Counted from the stretch's first letter, positions 50,882 to 60,813 are shown. The stretch: 64,000 nt of DNA from an uncultured Treponema sp. (GCA_900319625.1 ONPD01000001.1:1-64000), one strand, 5' to 3'. A program made the numbers and translations. The notes: generated from the letters alone by a model not told the origin.

Positions 50882-50900
50882 TGCCCCCGCAGACTATTTG

Positions 50901-50919
50901 TATGTGACAAAATCACATA
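50901..50919. promoter_or_regulatory. Crp/Fnr-type binding site
   Basis: TATGTGACAAAATCACATA has perfect 7-bp arms (TATGTGA/TCACATA) and a five-base centre; the Crp consensus has six. Its centre (50910) is 42 bases before the predicted leaderless start of the Fe-S gene and 63 before the ATG of the divergent EamA gene. Confidence 0.7.
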
Positions 50920-50972
50920 AAACTCACAGAATTTGCATTTTTTGCCGTAATTAGTTAATTTATTGAATAAAA

Positions 50973-51881
50973 ATGAGCAAATTTACTTCAACAAAATTTT
51001 TCGGTCTTTTTATGGCCGCACTCAGCGTATTTTTCTGGGGAATCACCTTTGTCTGCACAAAATATCTTTTAAATGATTTTTCTGCATTGGAAATTCTTTT
51101 TATCCGCTTTGTAATCGCCTACTTCGGCCTCTGGCTTATGCGTCCAAAATGGGAAAAAATCCGCTGGAGCGACAATATTTATTTTGCCCTTGCAGGACTT
51201 TCCGGCGTCGTAATTTATCAGTTTTCGGAAAATATCGCCATTGATTACACTTCCGCTTCCAACGTCAGCGTAATCGTTTCAACCTGCCCCATGTTTACAG
51301 CCATTATTTCTCAGATTTTTTTGAAGCAGAAGCACATAACAGCCCGCTTTCTTCTGGGCTTTGCCATTGCAATTTTCGGCGTTCTTCTTGTCAGCCTAAA
51401 CGGAAGTTCCAGCCTGCATTTCAAGCCGCGCGGCGACCTTCTGGCTTTACTGGCTTCTGTCTGCTGGGGTTTTTATTCACTTTTTGTTTCGATTATCAAC
51501 GGAAAAAAATACGATTCTATCTGTTCCACAAGACGGGTTTTCTTTTTTGCAGTAATTCTTATGATTCCCCTTCTGATAACCGGCGGCCACACCGAAAGCA
51601 CAAAAGTAATTCTTTCTACCTCTGCAAACGCCGCCCGTTTTTCAAATCCCCTCAACTGGATAAATCTTTTCTTCCTAGGCCTTGTAGCATCCGGCTTCTG
51701 CTTTGCCGCCTGGAACAAAGCCTGCAACATCATCGGCACCGTAAAAGTCAGTGCCGGCATTTACCTCATCCCGGTTGTTACGATTATCTTTGCCTTTTTC
51801 GCCCTTGGCGAACAAATCACCCTCATGGGAGCCGCCGGCGCCGCAATCACAATCGCCGGGCTGTTTATAAGTGAGCGGTAG
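50973..51881 (+). CDS. EamA/DMT-superfamily transporter
   Basis: 302-residue membrane protein with ten hydrophobic helices in two EamA repeats, beginning ALSVFFWGITFVCTKYLLNDFSALEILFIRF and again GDLLALLASVCWGFYSLFVSIINGKKYDS. Members export or import amino acids, nucleotides, metabolites or drugs, and the substrate cannot be told here. It ends LMGAAGAAITIAGLFIS. No Shine-Dalgarno and no convincing -10 are seen. The Crp-type palindrome is 63 bases upstream and could control it too. Its stop is two bases from the stop of the convergent acyltransferase. Confidence 0.87.
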   Translation: MSKFTSTKFFGLFMAALSVFFWGITFVCTKYLLNDFSALEILFIRFVIAYFGLWLMRPKWEKIRWSDNIYFALAGLSGVVIYQFSENIAIDYTSASNVSVIVSTCPMFTAIISQIFLKQKHITARFLLGFAIAIFGVLLVSLNGSSSLHFKPRGDLLALLASVCWGFYSLFVSIINGKKYDSICSTRRVFFFAVILMIPLLITGGHTESTKVILSTSANAARFSNPLNWINLFFLGLVASGFCFAAWNKACNIIGTVKVSAGIYLIPVVTIIFAFFALGEQITLMGAAGAAITIAGLFISER

Positions 51882-51883
51882 GA

Positions 51884-52735
51884 TTAATAATTATTATAAG
51901 TCTGATAGTTATGATTCTTCGGATAAGCCTGGCCGGCGCCGCGGATTTCGGCTTCCATTTTTTCGGTTATGTGTTTGGCGGCGATTGGTTCGGAAAGCTC
52001 CTTGTAGTCGGCAATTTTGATTTCCGGCAGAACCTGAATGTCGTAAACGTAGCGTTCAACAGGATTGTAAGAGAAAAGCGGGTCTTTTTTGCCAAGACCG
52101 TATTTGTCAGTTCCGCCGATAAAAAGCGGAAGCAGGTCTGCATTTGAATAAAGTGCGATTCGGGCTGCACCTTTTTTGTAGTTGTTCTGACCGTGACGAG
52201 GCGAGCGGGTACCTTCCGGGAAAATAATCACGTTGTTACCCTTGTCTATTGTTTCCTTGCAGAGCTTGCACAAATCAGAAAATTCAGTTGTATTTGTGAT
52301 GTAGGCCTGCTTGATTACGCCGGCCAGCGGAGTTTTTGTAAGACCGCCGCGCACAATACAGTTTGAGTTAGGCACCAGCGACATGATGTAAACAAAATCA
52401 AGAAGGGAAGGGTGGTTTGCAACAATCACCTTGCCGTGAAGATTTTTGAAATATTCTCGGTCTTCAACAATAACCTTGGAACCGCCCAGCAGGGAAAGCT
52501 GAAATAAAAAATCGCGGAAGGTGCGCGAAACGTAAGCGCGGGCAACAGTTCCAAAATCCTTTCCAATAGAAAAAAGTCGCAGGAAAGGGAAAACCACAAC
52601 AGCAAGAACTATTGCACCAACTCCAAAATAAATCAAAAAGACGATTTTCAAAATTACATTGAAAGAATAGGTGAAAACATTTTTGATTTTTGGTAAGCCT
52701 TCGCGGCTGTATTTTGCTTTTTCTTCGGCAGTCAT
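51884..52735 (-). CDS. PlsC-like 1-acylglycerol-3-phosphate acyltransferase
   Basis: Membrane-associated lysophosphatidate acyltransferase family protein (283 residues). A hydrophobic segment at about 27-52 precedes the acyltransferase blocks: block I VANHPSLLDFVY (NHxxxxD), block III FPEGTRSPR, and block IV LLPLFIGG. It would add the second acyl chain in phospholipid synthesis, or acylate another glycerol-like acceptor. It is a lone gene on the minus strand with a strong promoter: TTGAAA, 17 bases, TTTAAT, ending six bases before the ATG and without a ribosome binding site, so probably leaderless. The tail after about 255 is polar and Asn/Tyr-rich (NHNYQTYNNY). Confidence 0.87.
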   Translation of the reverse strand: MTAEEKAKYSREGLPKIKNVFTYSFNVILKIVFLIYFGVGAIVLAVVVFPFLRLFSIGKDFGTVARAYVSRTFRDFLFQLSLLGGSKVIVEDREYFKNLHGKVIVANHPSLLDFVYIMSLVPNSNCIVRGGLTKTPLAGVIKQAYITNTTEFSDLCKLCKETIDKGNNVIIFPEGTRSPRHGQNNYKKGAARIALYSNADLLPLFIGGTDKYGLGKKDPLFSYNPVERYVYDIQVLPEIKIADYKELSEPIAAKHITEKMEAEIRGAGQAYPKNHNYQTYNNY

Positions 52736-52741
52736 ATATAA

Positions 52742-52770
52742 ATTAAACTACAAAAACACGCCTTTTTCAA
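52742..52770 (-). promoter_or_regulatory. Promoter of the PlsC-like gene, predicted leaderless
   Basis: Minus strand: -35 TTGAAA (52765-52770), exactly 17 bases, -10 TTTAAT (52742-52747), then six bases to the ATG at 52735. No Shine-Dalgarno. Confidence 0.7.
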
Positions 52771-52805
52771 TGGCGAAATCTAACTGTGAATTCTAACGGC
52801 GCTTT

Positions 52806-53561
52806 TTACGACTGGTTGCGGCGTTTTACCAGATAATCCTTGAAGCCCTTTTCTTCAAGCCGATTTAATACCGGCTGAACTTCGTCCGTTGCCAGATCAC
52901 GGATTACAACGCGGGTAATTCCACCGGCCTTCTGATAAACTACCCCTGTAAAGCCCGCCTTCAGCAATTTTTGTGCCAGCGCCTCCGCATTTGCTTTTTC
53001 GCCAAAAGAACCAACCTGAATGTCCCAGCGCAGCTTTTCCTCAACTTCAGTCTGGGGAATAAGTACAGCCACTTCTTCAGTTACGGATGATGATGGCGCC
53101 GCCTTCGACGGCGCGGTAGTATCAGGCACATTTCCCGCATCTTTGTTTTCCTCACCGGCGCTGGCCTTTGCTGCCGTAACGCTTGAAATTTTTGTCTCCG
53201 CTCCCAGCTGCAAAATTTCTATACTTACCTGGGCAGTGCCGTCACCAATCATATCAAGCTTCTGGGCAGCCGCCTTAGACAAATCAATTTCCCTTCCCTG
53301 AACAAAAGGACCGCGGTCATTCACCCTTACAGTCACCGATTTTCCGTTGGCAATATTCGTAACCTTGAGAATGGTATTAAAAGGCAGCGTTTTGTGAGCC
53401 GCCGTATAATCATACATATTGAAAATCTCGCCGTTAGCAGTTTTACGGCCATGAAATTTATCTGCATAAAAAGATGCTTCAGCATTTGCCTTGTAAATCT
53501 GGGCAAAACCTGCTGCCGCAATAGAAAAAATCATCACAAAAATTAAGTAAAATCGTTTCAT
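52806..53561 (-). CDS. rlpA: RlpA-like lytic transglycosylase with SPOR domain
   Basis: Secreted cell-wall protein. Signal peptide [21 protein letters not shown], then a double-psi beta-barrel: [35 protein letters not shown] and [27 protein letters not shown] (catalytic-type His and Asp). A Ser/Thr/Ala/Pro linker leads to a C-terminal SPOR domain ([22 protein letters not shown] to the end) that binds denuded peptidoglycan at division sites. I start it at ATG 53561; the frame is open 28 codons further but would add a second hydrophobic stretch before the signal. A lipobox is absent, unlike E. coli RlpA. It stands as a single gene. Confidence 0.9.
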   Translation of the reverse strand: MKRFYLIFVMIFSIAAAGFAQIYKANAEASFYADKFHGRKTANGEIFNMYDYTAAHKTLPFNTILKVTNIANGKSVTVRVNDRGPFVQGREIDLSKAAAQKLDMIGDGTAQVSIEILQLGAETKISSVTAAKASAGEENKDAGNVPDTTAPSKAAPSSSVTEEVAVLIPQTEVEEKLRWDIQVGSFGEKANAEALAQKLLKAGFTGVVYQKAGGITRVVIRDLATDEVQPVLNRLEEKGFKDYLVKRRNQS

Positions 53562-53658
53562 AATCACTTTATCGGTATTTAAAAAAATTAAATTGACAGA
53601 AAAAAATAGCAGAAATAACATTATCAGAAAGGTGAAAAGTAACACCTGTGGAGTAATT

Positions 53659-55341
53659 ATGGAAACAAAAAAATGGTGGAAAGAAGCTGTTGTTTATCAG
53701 ATTTATCCCAGAAGCTTTATGGATTCTAATGGAGACGGAATTGGTGATTTAAACGGAATTCGTCAGAAACTTGATTATCTCAAAGAACTGGGAGTAGATG
53801 TTATCTGGATTTCCCCGTTTTATAAATCTCCGATGTTTGATAACGGCTACGATATAAGTGATTATAAGGATATAAATCCTGAATTCGGAACTATGGCTGA
53901 TTTTGACGCCCTGCTGGCCGATGCACATTCAAAGGGATTAAAAATCGTTGTAGATTTAGTTGTAAATCACACTAGCTATGAACATAAATGGTTTTTAGAA
54001 AGTAAAAAAAACAAAACAAATCCTTACCGCAATTATTATATCTGGAAAGATCCCAAAAACGGAAAAGAGCCTAATAACTGGGGAAGCTGTTTTTCGGGTC
54101 CGGCATGGAAATATGATGAAAATACAAAACAGTATTATCTTCATCTTTTTACCCCTGAACAGCCGGATTTGAACTGGGAAAATCCACAGGTCAGGAAAGA
54201 AGTTTTTGACATGATGAACTGGTGGTGCAAAAAAGGCATCGACGGCTTCAGAATGGATGTTATAGGCTTTTTGAATAAAGATCAGAATTTTCCTGACGGA
54301 AAAATCGCTCCCGGGGCTTTGTATGGAGATTTTGTTCCTTTCAGCGTAAACCGGGACGGAGTTCATGATTATATTAAGGAAATGCATCGGGAAGTGCTTT
54401 CAAAATATGACTTGCTGACAGTAGGGGAATGCAGCTCCGCAAAAATAGAAGATGCCTTGAAATTTGCCGGCTACGAAAGAAATGAACTTAACATGATTTT
54501 TCAATTTGAAAGAATTGATTCAGAATTTGAAGGATCAAAATGGTTTGAAAAGCCTTTTGATTTAGTGACCCTGAAAAAAATAATGAACAAATGGCAGACT
54601 CAGCTTGATGGAAAAGCCTGGAACACACTTTTCTGGGAAAATCATGATCAGCCGAGAATTGTAAGCCGCTATAATGGTGACTCAAGCGATGAAAAACAGG
54701 TTTTGTGCGCAAAAATGCTTGCAACCAGTCTTTATTTTCAAAAAGGTACGCCTTACATATATCAGGGTCAGGAACTGGGAATGACAAATAATCATTTTAA
54801 AAAACTGGAAGACTTCAGGGATATAGAATCGATTAACGCATTTAATGAGCTTACTTCAAAGAAAGACGGTGTTTCAAAAGAAAGAATGATGTATTGCCTG
54901 AATCGTGTGAGCCGTGATAATGCCCGGACACCTATGCAGTGGTCTGCAGAAAAAAATGCCGGTTTTTCAAGCGGCAGTCCATGGATTGGTGTAAATGCAA
55001 ACTACAAAACAATTAATGCTCAAAATCAGATAAACGACCCGAATTCTGTTTATTCATATTTCAAAAAAATCAATCAGCTGCGAAAAACTAATCCTGTGAT
55101 TGTTTACGGTGATTTTGAAATGCTTGATCTTGAAAACAGGGATTTACTTGTTTATACAAGAAAACTGGATGACAAAAAGCTTCTGATTATAACAAATTTC
55201 ACCGGCGGAAATGTTAAATACAAAATCCCAGATGAATTTTCTGCGGCAAAAATCATGCTTGGTAATTATGATTCGCAGGAAAAATCATCTGAAGATTTGA
55301 TTTTAAGACCTTACGAGGCTCTTGTGTTTTACAAGGATTAA
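53659..55341 (+). CDS. GH13 oligo-1,6-glucosidase / alpha-glucosidase (GH13_31-like)
   Basis: 560-residue cytoplasmic GH13 enzyme. [29 protein letters not shown] holds the D-x-N-x-D-G-x-G-D calcium loop. Catalytic D200 is in [10 protein letters not shown]257 in LTVGECSS and D330 in WENHDQPR. The Val after the nucleophile (MDVI) is the residue linked to alpha-1,6 specificity in this subfamily, so isomaltose-like substrates are favoured. ATG 53659 has GGAG five bases upstream; the frame is open 22 codons further, without family similarity. It faces the YicI-like gene tail-to-tail with 13 bases between stops. It probably works with the third importer, though it is transcribed separately. Confidence 0.9.
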   Translation: METKKWWKEAVVYQIYPRSFMDSNGDGIGDLNGIRQKLDYLKELGVDVIWISPFYKSPMFDNGYDISDYKDINPEFGTMADFDALLADAHSKGLKIVVDLVVNHTSYEHKWFLESKKNKTNPYRNYYIWKDPKNGKEPNNWGSCFSGPAWKYDENTKQYYLHLFTPEQPDLNWENPQVRKEVFDMMNWWCKKGIDGFRMDVIGFLNKDQNFPDGKIAPGALYGDFVPFSVNRDGVHDYIKEMHREVLSKYDLLTVGECSSAKIEDALKFAGYERNELNMIFQFERIDSEFEGSKWFEKPFDLVTLKKIMNKWQTQLDGKAWNTLFWENHDQPRIVSRYNGDSSDEKQVLCAKMLATSLYFQKGTPYIYQGQELGMTNNHFKKLEDFRDIESINAFNELTSKKDGVSKERMMYCLNRVSRDNARTPMQWSAEKNAGFSSGSPWIGVNANYKTINAQNQINDPNSVYSYFKKINQLRKTNPVIVYGDFEMLDLENRDLLVYTRKLDDKKLLIITNFTGGNVKYKIPDEFSAAKIMLGNYDSQEKSSEDLILRPYEALVFYKD

Positions 55342-55354
55342 AATAACTATATAG

Positions 55355-57709
55355 CTATAATAAAACAGATTGTAAAACTTCAAATTCCTTTTCTTCCGGG
55401 ATTATTTCAATGCAATTTTCCAGCTGCTTAGCCTTGCATTTTTTATAATCATGAAGGCCGGTTGAATGAATTATAATTTTATTTAAACTGGAAGAAGAAA
55501 ATTTCAATCTGAATCCTTTATCTTCCTTTTCAACTTCCACACTAATTCCGGCAGCCTGGCTTCCATCAGCATTCATAATAGAAGCGTTCAATTCTTTTTC
55601 TGATGATTCTACGCCAAAAATATGCCATTCAAATTCTTTTTCAAAATCATAATCCGGGCGATTTTCATTTGTTCCAAAAGGAATTACAGAATTCTGACGG
55701 ACAAAAACCGGCAGACTGAAATAATCATAGGAATCTTCGTGCCAGCCGCCGCCTTCAATAACCTTGCCGGAAATCAAATGTGTCCATTTTCCCTTTGGCA
55801 GATAGAATTTCTGATTTACGGCCTTTCCATCAGGAGACGGGGTAAAAACAGGCGCAACCAGAATTGAATCTCCAAGCATAAACTGGCGGTCCAGATAAGC
55901 ACAGTTCAAATCATCTTCAAACTCCAGATGCATTGGACGCATAAGAGGAATTCCTGTGAAATGGGCCTTTATTGCAAGTGTGTAAATATATGGCATTAAA
56001 CGGCATTTCAGATTTGTAAAAAATCGCAGAACATCGCTGGCTTCTTCATCATAGCACCAGGGCACTCTATAGGAGGAAGAACCGTGCAACCTGCTGTGTG
56101 ATGATAAAAGACCAAAAGCTATCCAGCGTTTATACAAATCCGCAGAGCCGCTATCTTCAAACCCGCCAATATCATGACTCCAGAAACTGAAGCCACTGTC
56201 CATAAGGGAAAGTCCGGCCCTCAGACTTTCTGCCATAGAAACATACTGACTTGTGCTGTCGCCGCCCCAGTGAACCGGGAACTGCTGACCACCGACAGTC
56301 GCACTTCTTGCAAAAAGAATTGCCTGATTTCTGCCTTTTTCCCTTTCCAGAAGCTCAAAAACGCATTTATTATACAAAAAAGTATAGAAATTATGCATTT
56401 TTTCGGGATCTGAACCATCAAACCATTGAACATCATAGCCGTTCTGCTGGCTTGGAATTCGTTCACCAAAATCAGTTTTGAAGCAGTCTACACCCATATC
56501 AAGGAGATTTTTCAATTTTTGCTGATACCAGTCCCAGGCTGCCGGATTTGAAAAATCAACAAGCCCCATTCCAGCCTGCCACATATCCCACTGCCAGACT
56601 GTGCCGTTTTTATTTTTCAAAAGATAACCCTTGTCCATGGCCTCCTTAAAAAGCGGTGATTTTTGCGCAATGTAAGGATTTATCCAGACGCAGATTTTCA
56701 AGCCTTTTTTATGCAGACGCTCCAGCATTCCCTTTGGATCTGGGAACATATCCTTATCCCATTCAAAATTACACCACTCAAAGCCTTTCATCCAGAAACA
56801 GTCAAAATGAAAAACACTGAGGGGAATATTTCTTTCTGCCATTCCATCAATAAAGGAAGTAACCGTTTTTTCATCATAATCTGTGGTAAAGGAAGTTGTG
56901 AGCCAGAGGCCAAAGCTCCATTTTGGAAGAACCGGTGGTCGTCCTGTCAAAAGTGTATATTTTGAAAGTACATCCTTCTGCGATTTTCCGTAAATAATGA
57001 TGTATTCAAGTTCCTGATCTTCAACGGAAAACTGAACGCTTTCTACCTTTTCGCTGCCGACTTCAAAGCTGACTTTTCCCGAATGGTTTACAAAAAGGCC
57101 GTAATTTTTGCTGGAAATATAAAATGGAATACTCTTATAAGCAATTTCACTGGCAGTTCCACCATCTTCATTCCAGGTTTCAACAACCTGACCGTTTTTT
57201 ACAAAAGGTGTAAAACGTTCGCCAAGCCCATAAATCAATTCACCAACATCAAGTCCAAGCTCCGTAACAATATAAGATTTTCCATCCTTATGCTGCATTC
57301 TTGAAATTCCGCGGGAAGATGTTTTTGTAAGAGGCTTACCGTCCGCAAAAAAATAAAGCTCCGGATTGACTTTTTGAAAACACAAGCTCAATTTTCCAGA
57401 AGTAATTTTTGCACGCTCACCGGCAAATTCCATATCAGCCTTATAATCACTGTGGAAAGTTTCAAAATAAGGCTTTCCTTTTTTCTGGCCTGCGTATCCT
57501 ATAAGTTTGATTTTCAATGTATCTTCCATCGGACTTGAGCACTCAAGTGTCATCATCCCAATATTTAATGTATCACCTCGGCCTGTGATTTTTTTGTAAG
57601 GCATATAAAGCGTTAATTTATCATCATCACAATTATAATCATATAAATCACGAACATATTCTGCCTTAAACTCTGGCTTTGTTACCCAAAATCCATTTGT
57701 AAATTTCAT
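55355..57709 (-). CDS. yicI: GH31 alpha-xylosidase (YicI type)
   Basis: 784 residues, closest by eye to E. coli YicI, which removes alpha-1,6-linked xylose from isoprimeverose-type units. Shared features: GELIYGLGERFTPFVKNGQ, VFHFDCFWMKGFEWCNFEWD, VWINPYIAQKSPLF, nucleophile D413 in CFKTDFGERIP, acid/base D484 in HWGGDSTS and FWSHDIGGFE. The KTDFGE form is typical of the YicI group. No signal peptide. Last gene of the unit binding protein, permease, permease, yicI. Some YicI relatives act on other alpha-glycosides, so xyloglucan oligosaccharides are likely but not proved. Confidence 0.9.
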   Translation of the reverse strand: MKFTNGFWVTKPEFKAEYVRDLYDYNCDDDKLTLYMPYKKITGRGDTLNIGMMTLECSSPMEDTLKIKLIGYAGQKKGKPYFETFHSDYKADMEFAGERAKITSGKLSLCFQKVNPELYFFADGKPLTKTSSRGISRMQHKDGKSYIVTELGLDVGELIYGLGERFTPFVKNGQVVETWNEDGGTASEIAYKSIPFYISSKNYGLFVNHSGKVSFEVGSEKVESVQFSVEDQELEYIIIYGKSQKDVLSKYTLLTGRPPVLPKWSFGLWLTTSFTTDYDEKTVTSFIDGMAERNIPLSVFHFDCFWMKGFEWCNFEWDKDMFPDPKGMLERLHKKGLKICVWINPYIAQKSPLFKEAMDKGYLLKNKNGTVWQWDMWQAGMGLVDFSNPAAWDWYQQKLKNLLDMGVDCFKTDFGERIPSQQNGYDVQWFDGSDPEKMHNFYTFLYNKCVFELLEREKGRNQAILFARSATVGGQQFPVHWGGDSTSQYVSMAESLRAGLSLMDSGFSFWSHDIGGFEDSGSADLYKRWIAFGLLSSHSRLHGSSSYRVPWCYDEEASDVLRFFTNLKCRLMPYIYTLAIKAHFTGIPLMRPMHLEFEDDLNCAYLDRQFMLGDSILVAPVFTPSPDGKAVNQKFYLPKGKWTHLISGKVIEGGGWHEDSYDYFSLPVFVRQNSVIPFGTNENRPDYDFEKEFEWHIFGVESSEKELNASIMNADGSQAAGISVEVEKEDKGFRLKFSSSSLNKIIIHSTGLHDYKKCKAKQLENCIEIIPEEKEFEVLQSVLL

Positions 57710-57744
57710 ACGCTGCCTCTTTTACTTTATTAAATTTGATTTAT

Positions 57745-58593
57745 TTATCCTTTTACCGCACCCGTAACCAGGCCCTTTATGATGTGTTTCTGGAAAATCA
57801 CATAAATCACAAGAGCCGGAATGATAATCAAAATTGCTGCCGCCATGATATTCTGCCATTCAGATTTGTACTGTCCCATAAAACTATAAGCCGCCAGCTG
57901 CAGGGTTTTTGCACTCCTGCTGCCCCCGATTATCAGAAGGGGAAGTAAAAAGTCGTTCCAGATCCACATTGCATTTACCACAATAACCGATGCGGAAACA
58001 GATTTTAGCAGAGGAAAAACAACCGTAAAGAATAAAGGAAATCCTGTACAGCCTTCCACGATTGCCGCTTCTTCCAGCTCATAAGGAATCGTTTTTGTAA
58101 ACCCCTGATAAAGGAAGATTGCCATAGGGCAGCCAAGTCCCCAGTAAATTATTCCCAGGCCCAGAAGGCTGTTTGTAAAACCAAGATGACGGGCAATTAC
58201 AACCAGCGTAATCATAAATGACTGAAATGGAACCATCATCGGCATAATGCAGTACAAAAAACTGAGTTTACTGTAGCGGGTCTTTATGCGTGCCATTTTA
58301 TAGCCCGCCATTGAACCGAATAATACAATTCCCGCAACTCCGATTACTGTCACAAAAAGCGTATTCAAAAATACTTTCGGATAATTCATATCCTTAAATA
58401 CCACTTCAAAATTCTTAAAAGAAAGCTTTTTTGGAGCGGCAAGGACATTGGTCATAATTTCGCTGTAGGATTTAAAGGCATTTAAAAGCATCATCCCAAG
58501 AGGAGAAAGATAGAGCAAAACTAAAACTACAAGAAATCCAACAATCATTATGTTTTTTATATCTTTTTTCTTTAGACTGTTGAGTGTAATCAT
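57745..58593 (-). CDS. Carbohydrate ABC transporter permease (MalG type)
   Basis: Inner-membrane permease of the third importer, 282 residues with six helices. The EAA loop is EEAAIVEGCTGFPLFFTVVFPLLKSV and the C-terminus HIIKGLVTGAVKG. The start overlaps the previous permease stop by four bases, so the two are translationally coupled. yicI follows after 35 bases. Confidence 0.9.
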   Translation of the reverse strand: MITLNSLKKKDIKNIMIVGFLVVLVLLYLSPLGMMLLNAFKSYSEIMTNVLAAPKKLSFKNFEVVFKDMNYPKVFLNTLFVTVIGVAGIVLFGSMAGYKMARIKTRYSKLSFLYCIMPMMVPFQSFMITLVVIARHLGFTNSLLGLGIIYWGLGCPMAIFLYQGFTKTIPYELEEAAIVEGCTGFPLFFTVVFPLLKSVSASVIVVNAMWIWNDFLLPLLIIGGSRSAKTLQLAAYSFMGQYKSEWQNIMAAAILIIIPALVIYVIFQKHIIKGLVTGAVKG

Positions 58594-59474
58594 GATTCAA
58601 CCTCCTTGTTTTTGAAAAAGCGCACCTGAATTACCGAAATCGCACACACAATCACAAACAAAACTACACTTTTTGCGCTTCCATAACCAAAGTTGTTGTT
58701 ATTAAAGGCTGTATTGTAAATATCAAGGGCGATTGGCGTTGTTGCAACTCCAGGGCCGCCGCCGGTAAGGCTGAAAATCAGTTCAAACATCTTCATTGAG
58801 TTTGCAACTGAATAGAACATACAGAATGAAATTGACGGCATAATCATTGGGAGGATTACGGAAAAAAGCCTTCTTGTTGAGCTTGCACCGTCAATTAAAG
58901 CGGCTTCTATTAATTCATCAGGCACAGACTGAAGTCCGGCTATATAAATAATCATGTAAAAGCCAAGCCCCTGCCAGATAGATACGAAAATCGTAGTTAT
59001 TACGGCAAGTTTTGCATCGCCAAGCCAGCTGTAATTCAGAAAGCCCAGACCGGTAAGATTTCCGAATGCTTCAAAAACTCTTATACAAATAAATTTCCAT
59101 ATAAAGCCTATGATAATAAGACTGATAATATTCGGAATATAAAATGCCATTCTAAAAATTCCCTTGGCCCTGATATCACGTTCCAGAAGAAGGGCAAGGA
59201 GGATTGCAATTGCGTTTATAAAAATAACAACAAAAAACGCATACAAAAATGTAAATCCCAATGCATGAATAAAAGAAGGATCATCCGTCAAAAGTTTAAT
59301 ATAGTTTTTTAATCCGATAAAAGATGTTCTTTTTGAAATTCCGTTCCACTTGCGAAATGAATTGAAAATACACATCAAAAAAGGAATTCCAACAAATAAA
59401 GTAATGAAAAAAATTGCAGGGAAGGTGAAAAGCGTAAAATTTCGTCCTTCATGCGAAATCGATTTTTGTTTCAT
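58590..59474 (-). CDS. Carbohydrate ABC transporter permease (MalF type)
   Basis: Partner permease, 294 residues. It begins FTLFTFPAIFFITLFVGIPFLMCIFNSFRKW, with EAA loop IEAALIDGASSTRRLFSVILPMIMPS and the SLTGGGPGVATTPIALDIYNTAF segment common to MalF-like permeases of oligosaccharide importers. It ends in a four-base overlap with the next permease. A strong hairpin lies between it and the binding-protein gene. Confidence 0.9.
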   Translation of the reverse strand: MKQKSISHEGRNFTLFTFPAIFFITLFVGIPFLMCIFNSFRKWNGISKRTSFIGLKNYIKLLTDDPSFIHALGFTFLYAFFVVIFINAIAILLALLLERDIRAKGIFRMAFYIPNIISLIIIGFIWKFICIRVFEAFGNLTGLGFLNYSWLGDAKLAVITTIFVSIWQGLGFYMIIYIAGLQSVPDELIEAALIDGASSTRRLFSVILPMIMPSISFCMFYSVANSMKMFELIFSLTGGGPGVATTPIALDIYNTAFNNNNFGYGSAKSVVLFVIVCAISVIQVRFFKNKEVES

Positions 59475-59509
59475 ATTTTTTACCTTGATGATTTATAATC
59501 GGGAAATGC

Positions 59510-59547
59510 TGCCGGGGAAAGCATTTTGAATTCCCCGGCATTTTTTT
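59510..59547 (+). terminator. Strong hairpin between binding-protein and permease genes
   Basis: TGCCGGGGAA and TTCCCCGGCA form a perfect 10-bp stem (59510-59519 with 59531-59540). The seven-T tract follows it on the plus strand, opposite to the operon. On the operon strand it is preceded by A residues and lacks a T-tract, so there it may protect the upstream binding-protein mRNA, while on the plus strand it would stop antisense transcription. Confidence 0.6.
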
Positions 59548-59553
59548 AGCTGA

Positions 59554-60813
59554 TTACTGAGCCTCGTATGCATCCGCAAAGAGTTTCGAAAGTGCAGCTT
59601 TTGTCTGAGCTCGTGTAGCAGTTCCCGCTACATAATTCTGCAAAGCTGTACCGAAAGGCTGTTCAATTCCGTCTGGTCCCTTAAAAATCCACCATGGGCA
59701 GGTAATTTTGTCGTTCTGAGCAGATACGGTTTCTTTTGCAAGCTGAGTATCAGGAGCGGCAGCACCGGCAAGCGGCGAAATCTGTTTGATTACATCTGGA
59801 ATCCATTTCTTTCCGTAAGATGATGTGCTCAGCCATTCGAGGAAAGCAAGAACTTCTGCGCGGTTTTTAGAATCCTTGTAAACACGGAAGGTCAGGTTAG
59901 ATTCAACTGCAATTACAGATTTTCCATCTGCGCGAGGTGCCTTAAGATATCCGATATCGATATCAGGAGTAATTGCGCGAACACTTGCTTCAGCCCATGA
60001 ACCCTGGTGAATGATTGCAACTTTTCCGCTTGCAAAATCAGAAACCTGCATATCAAAGGTTGATTCCATAGGTTTATTACCGCCGTATTTTTTGATTAAA
60101 TCCAGCAAATCAAAAAGGAAATCAAGTTGTGGCAAATCACCAAATTTGATTTTTCCTGCTTCAACATCCTTGAAAAGAGTATCGTAATCACCTTTATAAG
60201 CGTCACTTATAGAAGGATAAGCTGTCTGAGGCAAAACCCACCATTCAGCAAAACCTGTACTGAAAGGCTGAACTCCGATTGCTACAAGTTTTTCACAAGC
60301 GGTTTTATATTCATCTAAAGTTTCAGGAAGCTTTGTGATTCCAGCTTTTGCAAATAAGGCTTTGTTGTAAACAAAAGAATGTGACTGAACCAGGAATGGA
60401 TAACCGGTTACATGGCCGTCCAAAGTTACGCTGGCAAGAATTGCGCTCTGAACATTCTTCATAAAAGGCTCTTTTTCCAGATTATAAGAATAATCGCCAA
60501 AAACCTTGTTGTCATTGTAAGCACTTGTAAGGAACATATCCGGAATATCGCCGGAATTAAGACGGGTTTTCAGAACTGTCTGATAATCATTCTGCAAAAT
60601 ATCCGCTGTGATTTTCACACCTTTTTCTTTTTCATATTCTGCAAAACACTCTTTGTAAGCTTCTGTCAATTCAGGACTGTTTAACAAAAAAGTAAGTTCT
60701 TTTTTACCGCCAGAAGTTTTTTTACCATCTGAACTCTTATTGCAGGAAATAAATCCTACTGATGCTGCAACTGCAATAACCGCAACCATTTTATTTAGCA
60801 TTTTCACTTTCAT
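59554..60813 (-). CDS. Sugar-binding lipoprotein of ABC importer (family 1)
   Basis: 419-residue solute-binding lipoprotein of the third importer. Signal MLNKMVAVIAVAASVGFISC puts Cys24 at the lipobox, followed by a Ser/Lys/Gly linker. The mature protein begins KKELTFLLNSPELTEAYKECFAEYEKEKGVKI and has the usual GDIPDMFLTSAYNDNK. It has the strongest ribosome binding site in the window, AAGGAGG six bases from the ATG. First gene of the unit ending in yicI. It diverges from the histidine-kinase gene across 134 bases, a common arrangement for YesMN-controlled sugar operons. Ligand inferred: alpha-xylosyl or alpha-glucosyl oligosaccharide. Confidence 0.9.
   Translation of the reverse strand: MKVKMLNKMVAVIAVAASVGFISCNKSSDGKKTSGGKKELTFLLNSPELTEAYKECFAEYEKEKGVKITADILQNDYQTVLKTRLNSGDIPDMFLTSAYNDNKVFGDYSYNLEKEPFMKNVQSAILASVTLDGHVTGYPFLVQSHSFVYNKALFAKAGITKLPETLDEYKTACEKLVAIGVQPFSTGFAEWWVLPQTAYPSISDAYKGDYDTLFKDVEAGKIKFGDLPQLDFLFDLLDLIKKYGGNKPMESTFDMQVSDFASGKVAIIHQGSWAEASVRAITPDIDIGYLKAPRADGKSVIAVESNLTFRVYKDSKNRAEVLAFLEWLSTSSYGKKWIPDVIKQISPLAGAAAPDTQLAKETVSAQNDKITCPWWIFKGPDGIEQPFGTALQNYVAGTATRAQTKAALSKLFADAYEAQ

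Noticed and set aside
50869..50916. Longer N-terminus for the Fe-S protein
   Set aside because: It would place the Crp-type palindrome inside the coding region; ATG 50868 gives a normal start followed by the first membrane helix.
53562..53645. Longer N-terminus for RlpA
   Set aside because: It would put an extra hydrophobic stretch before a complete signal peptide that begins at ATG 53561.
53593..53658. Longer N-terminus for the plus-strand GH13 gene
   Set aside because: ATG 53659 has a GGAG at correct spacing and starts at the conserved [15 protein letters not shown] block.
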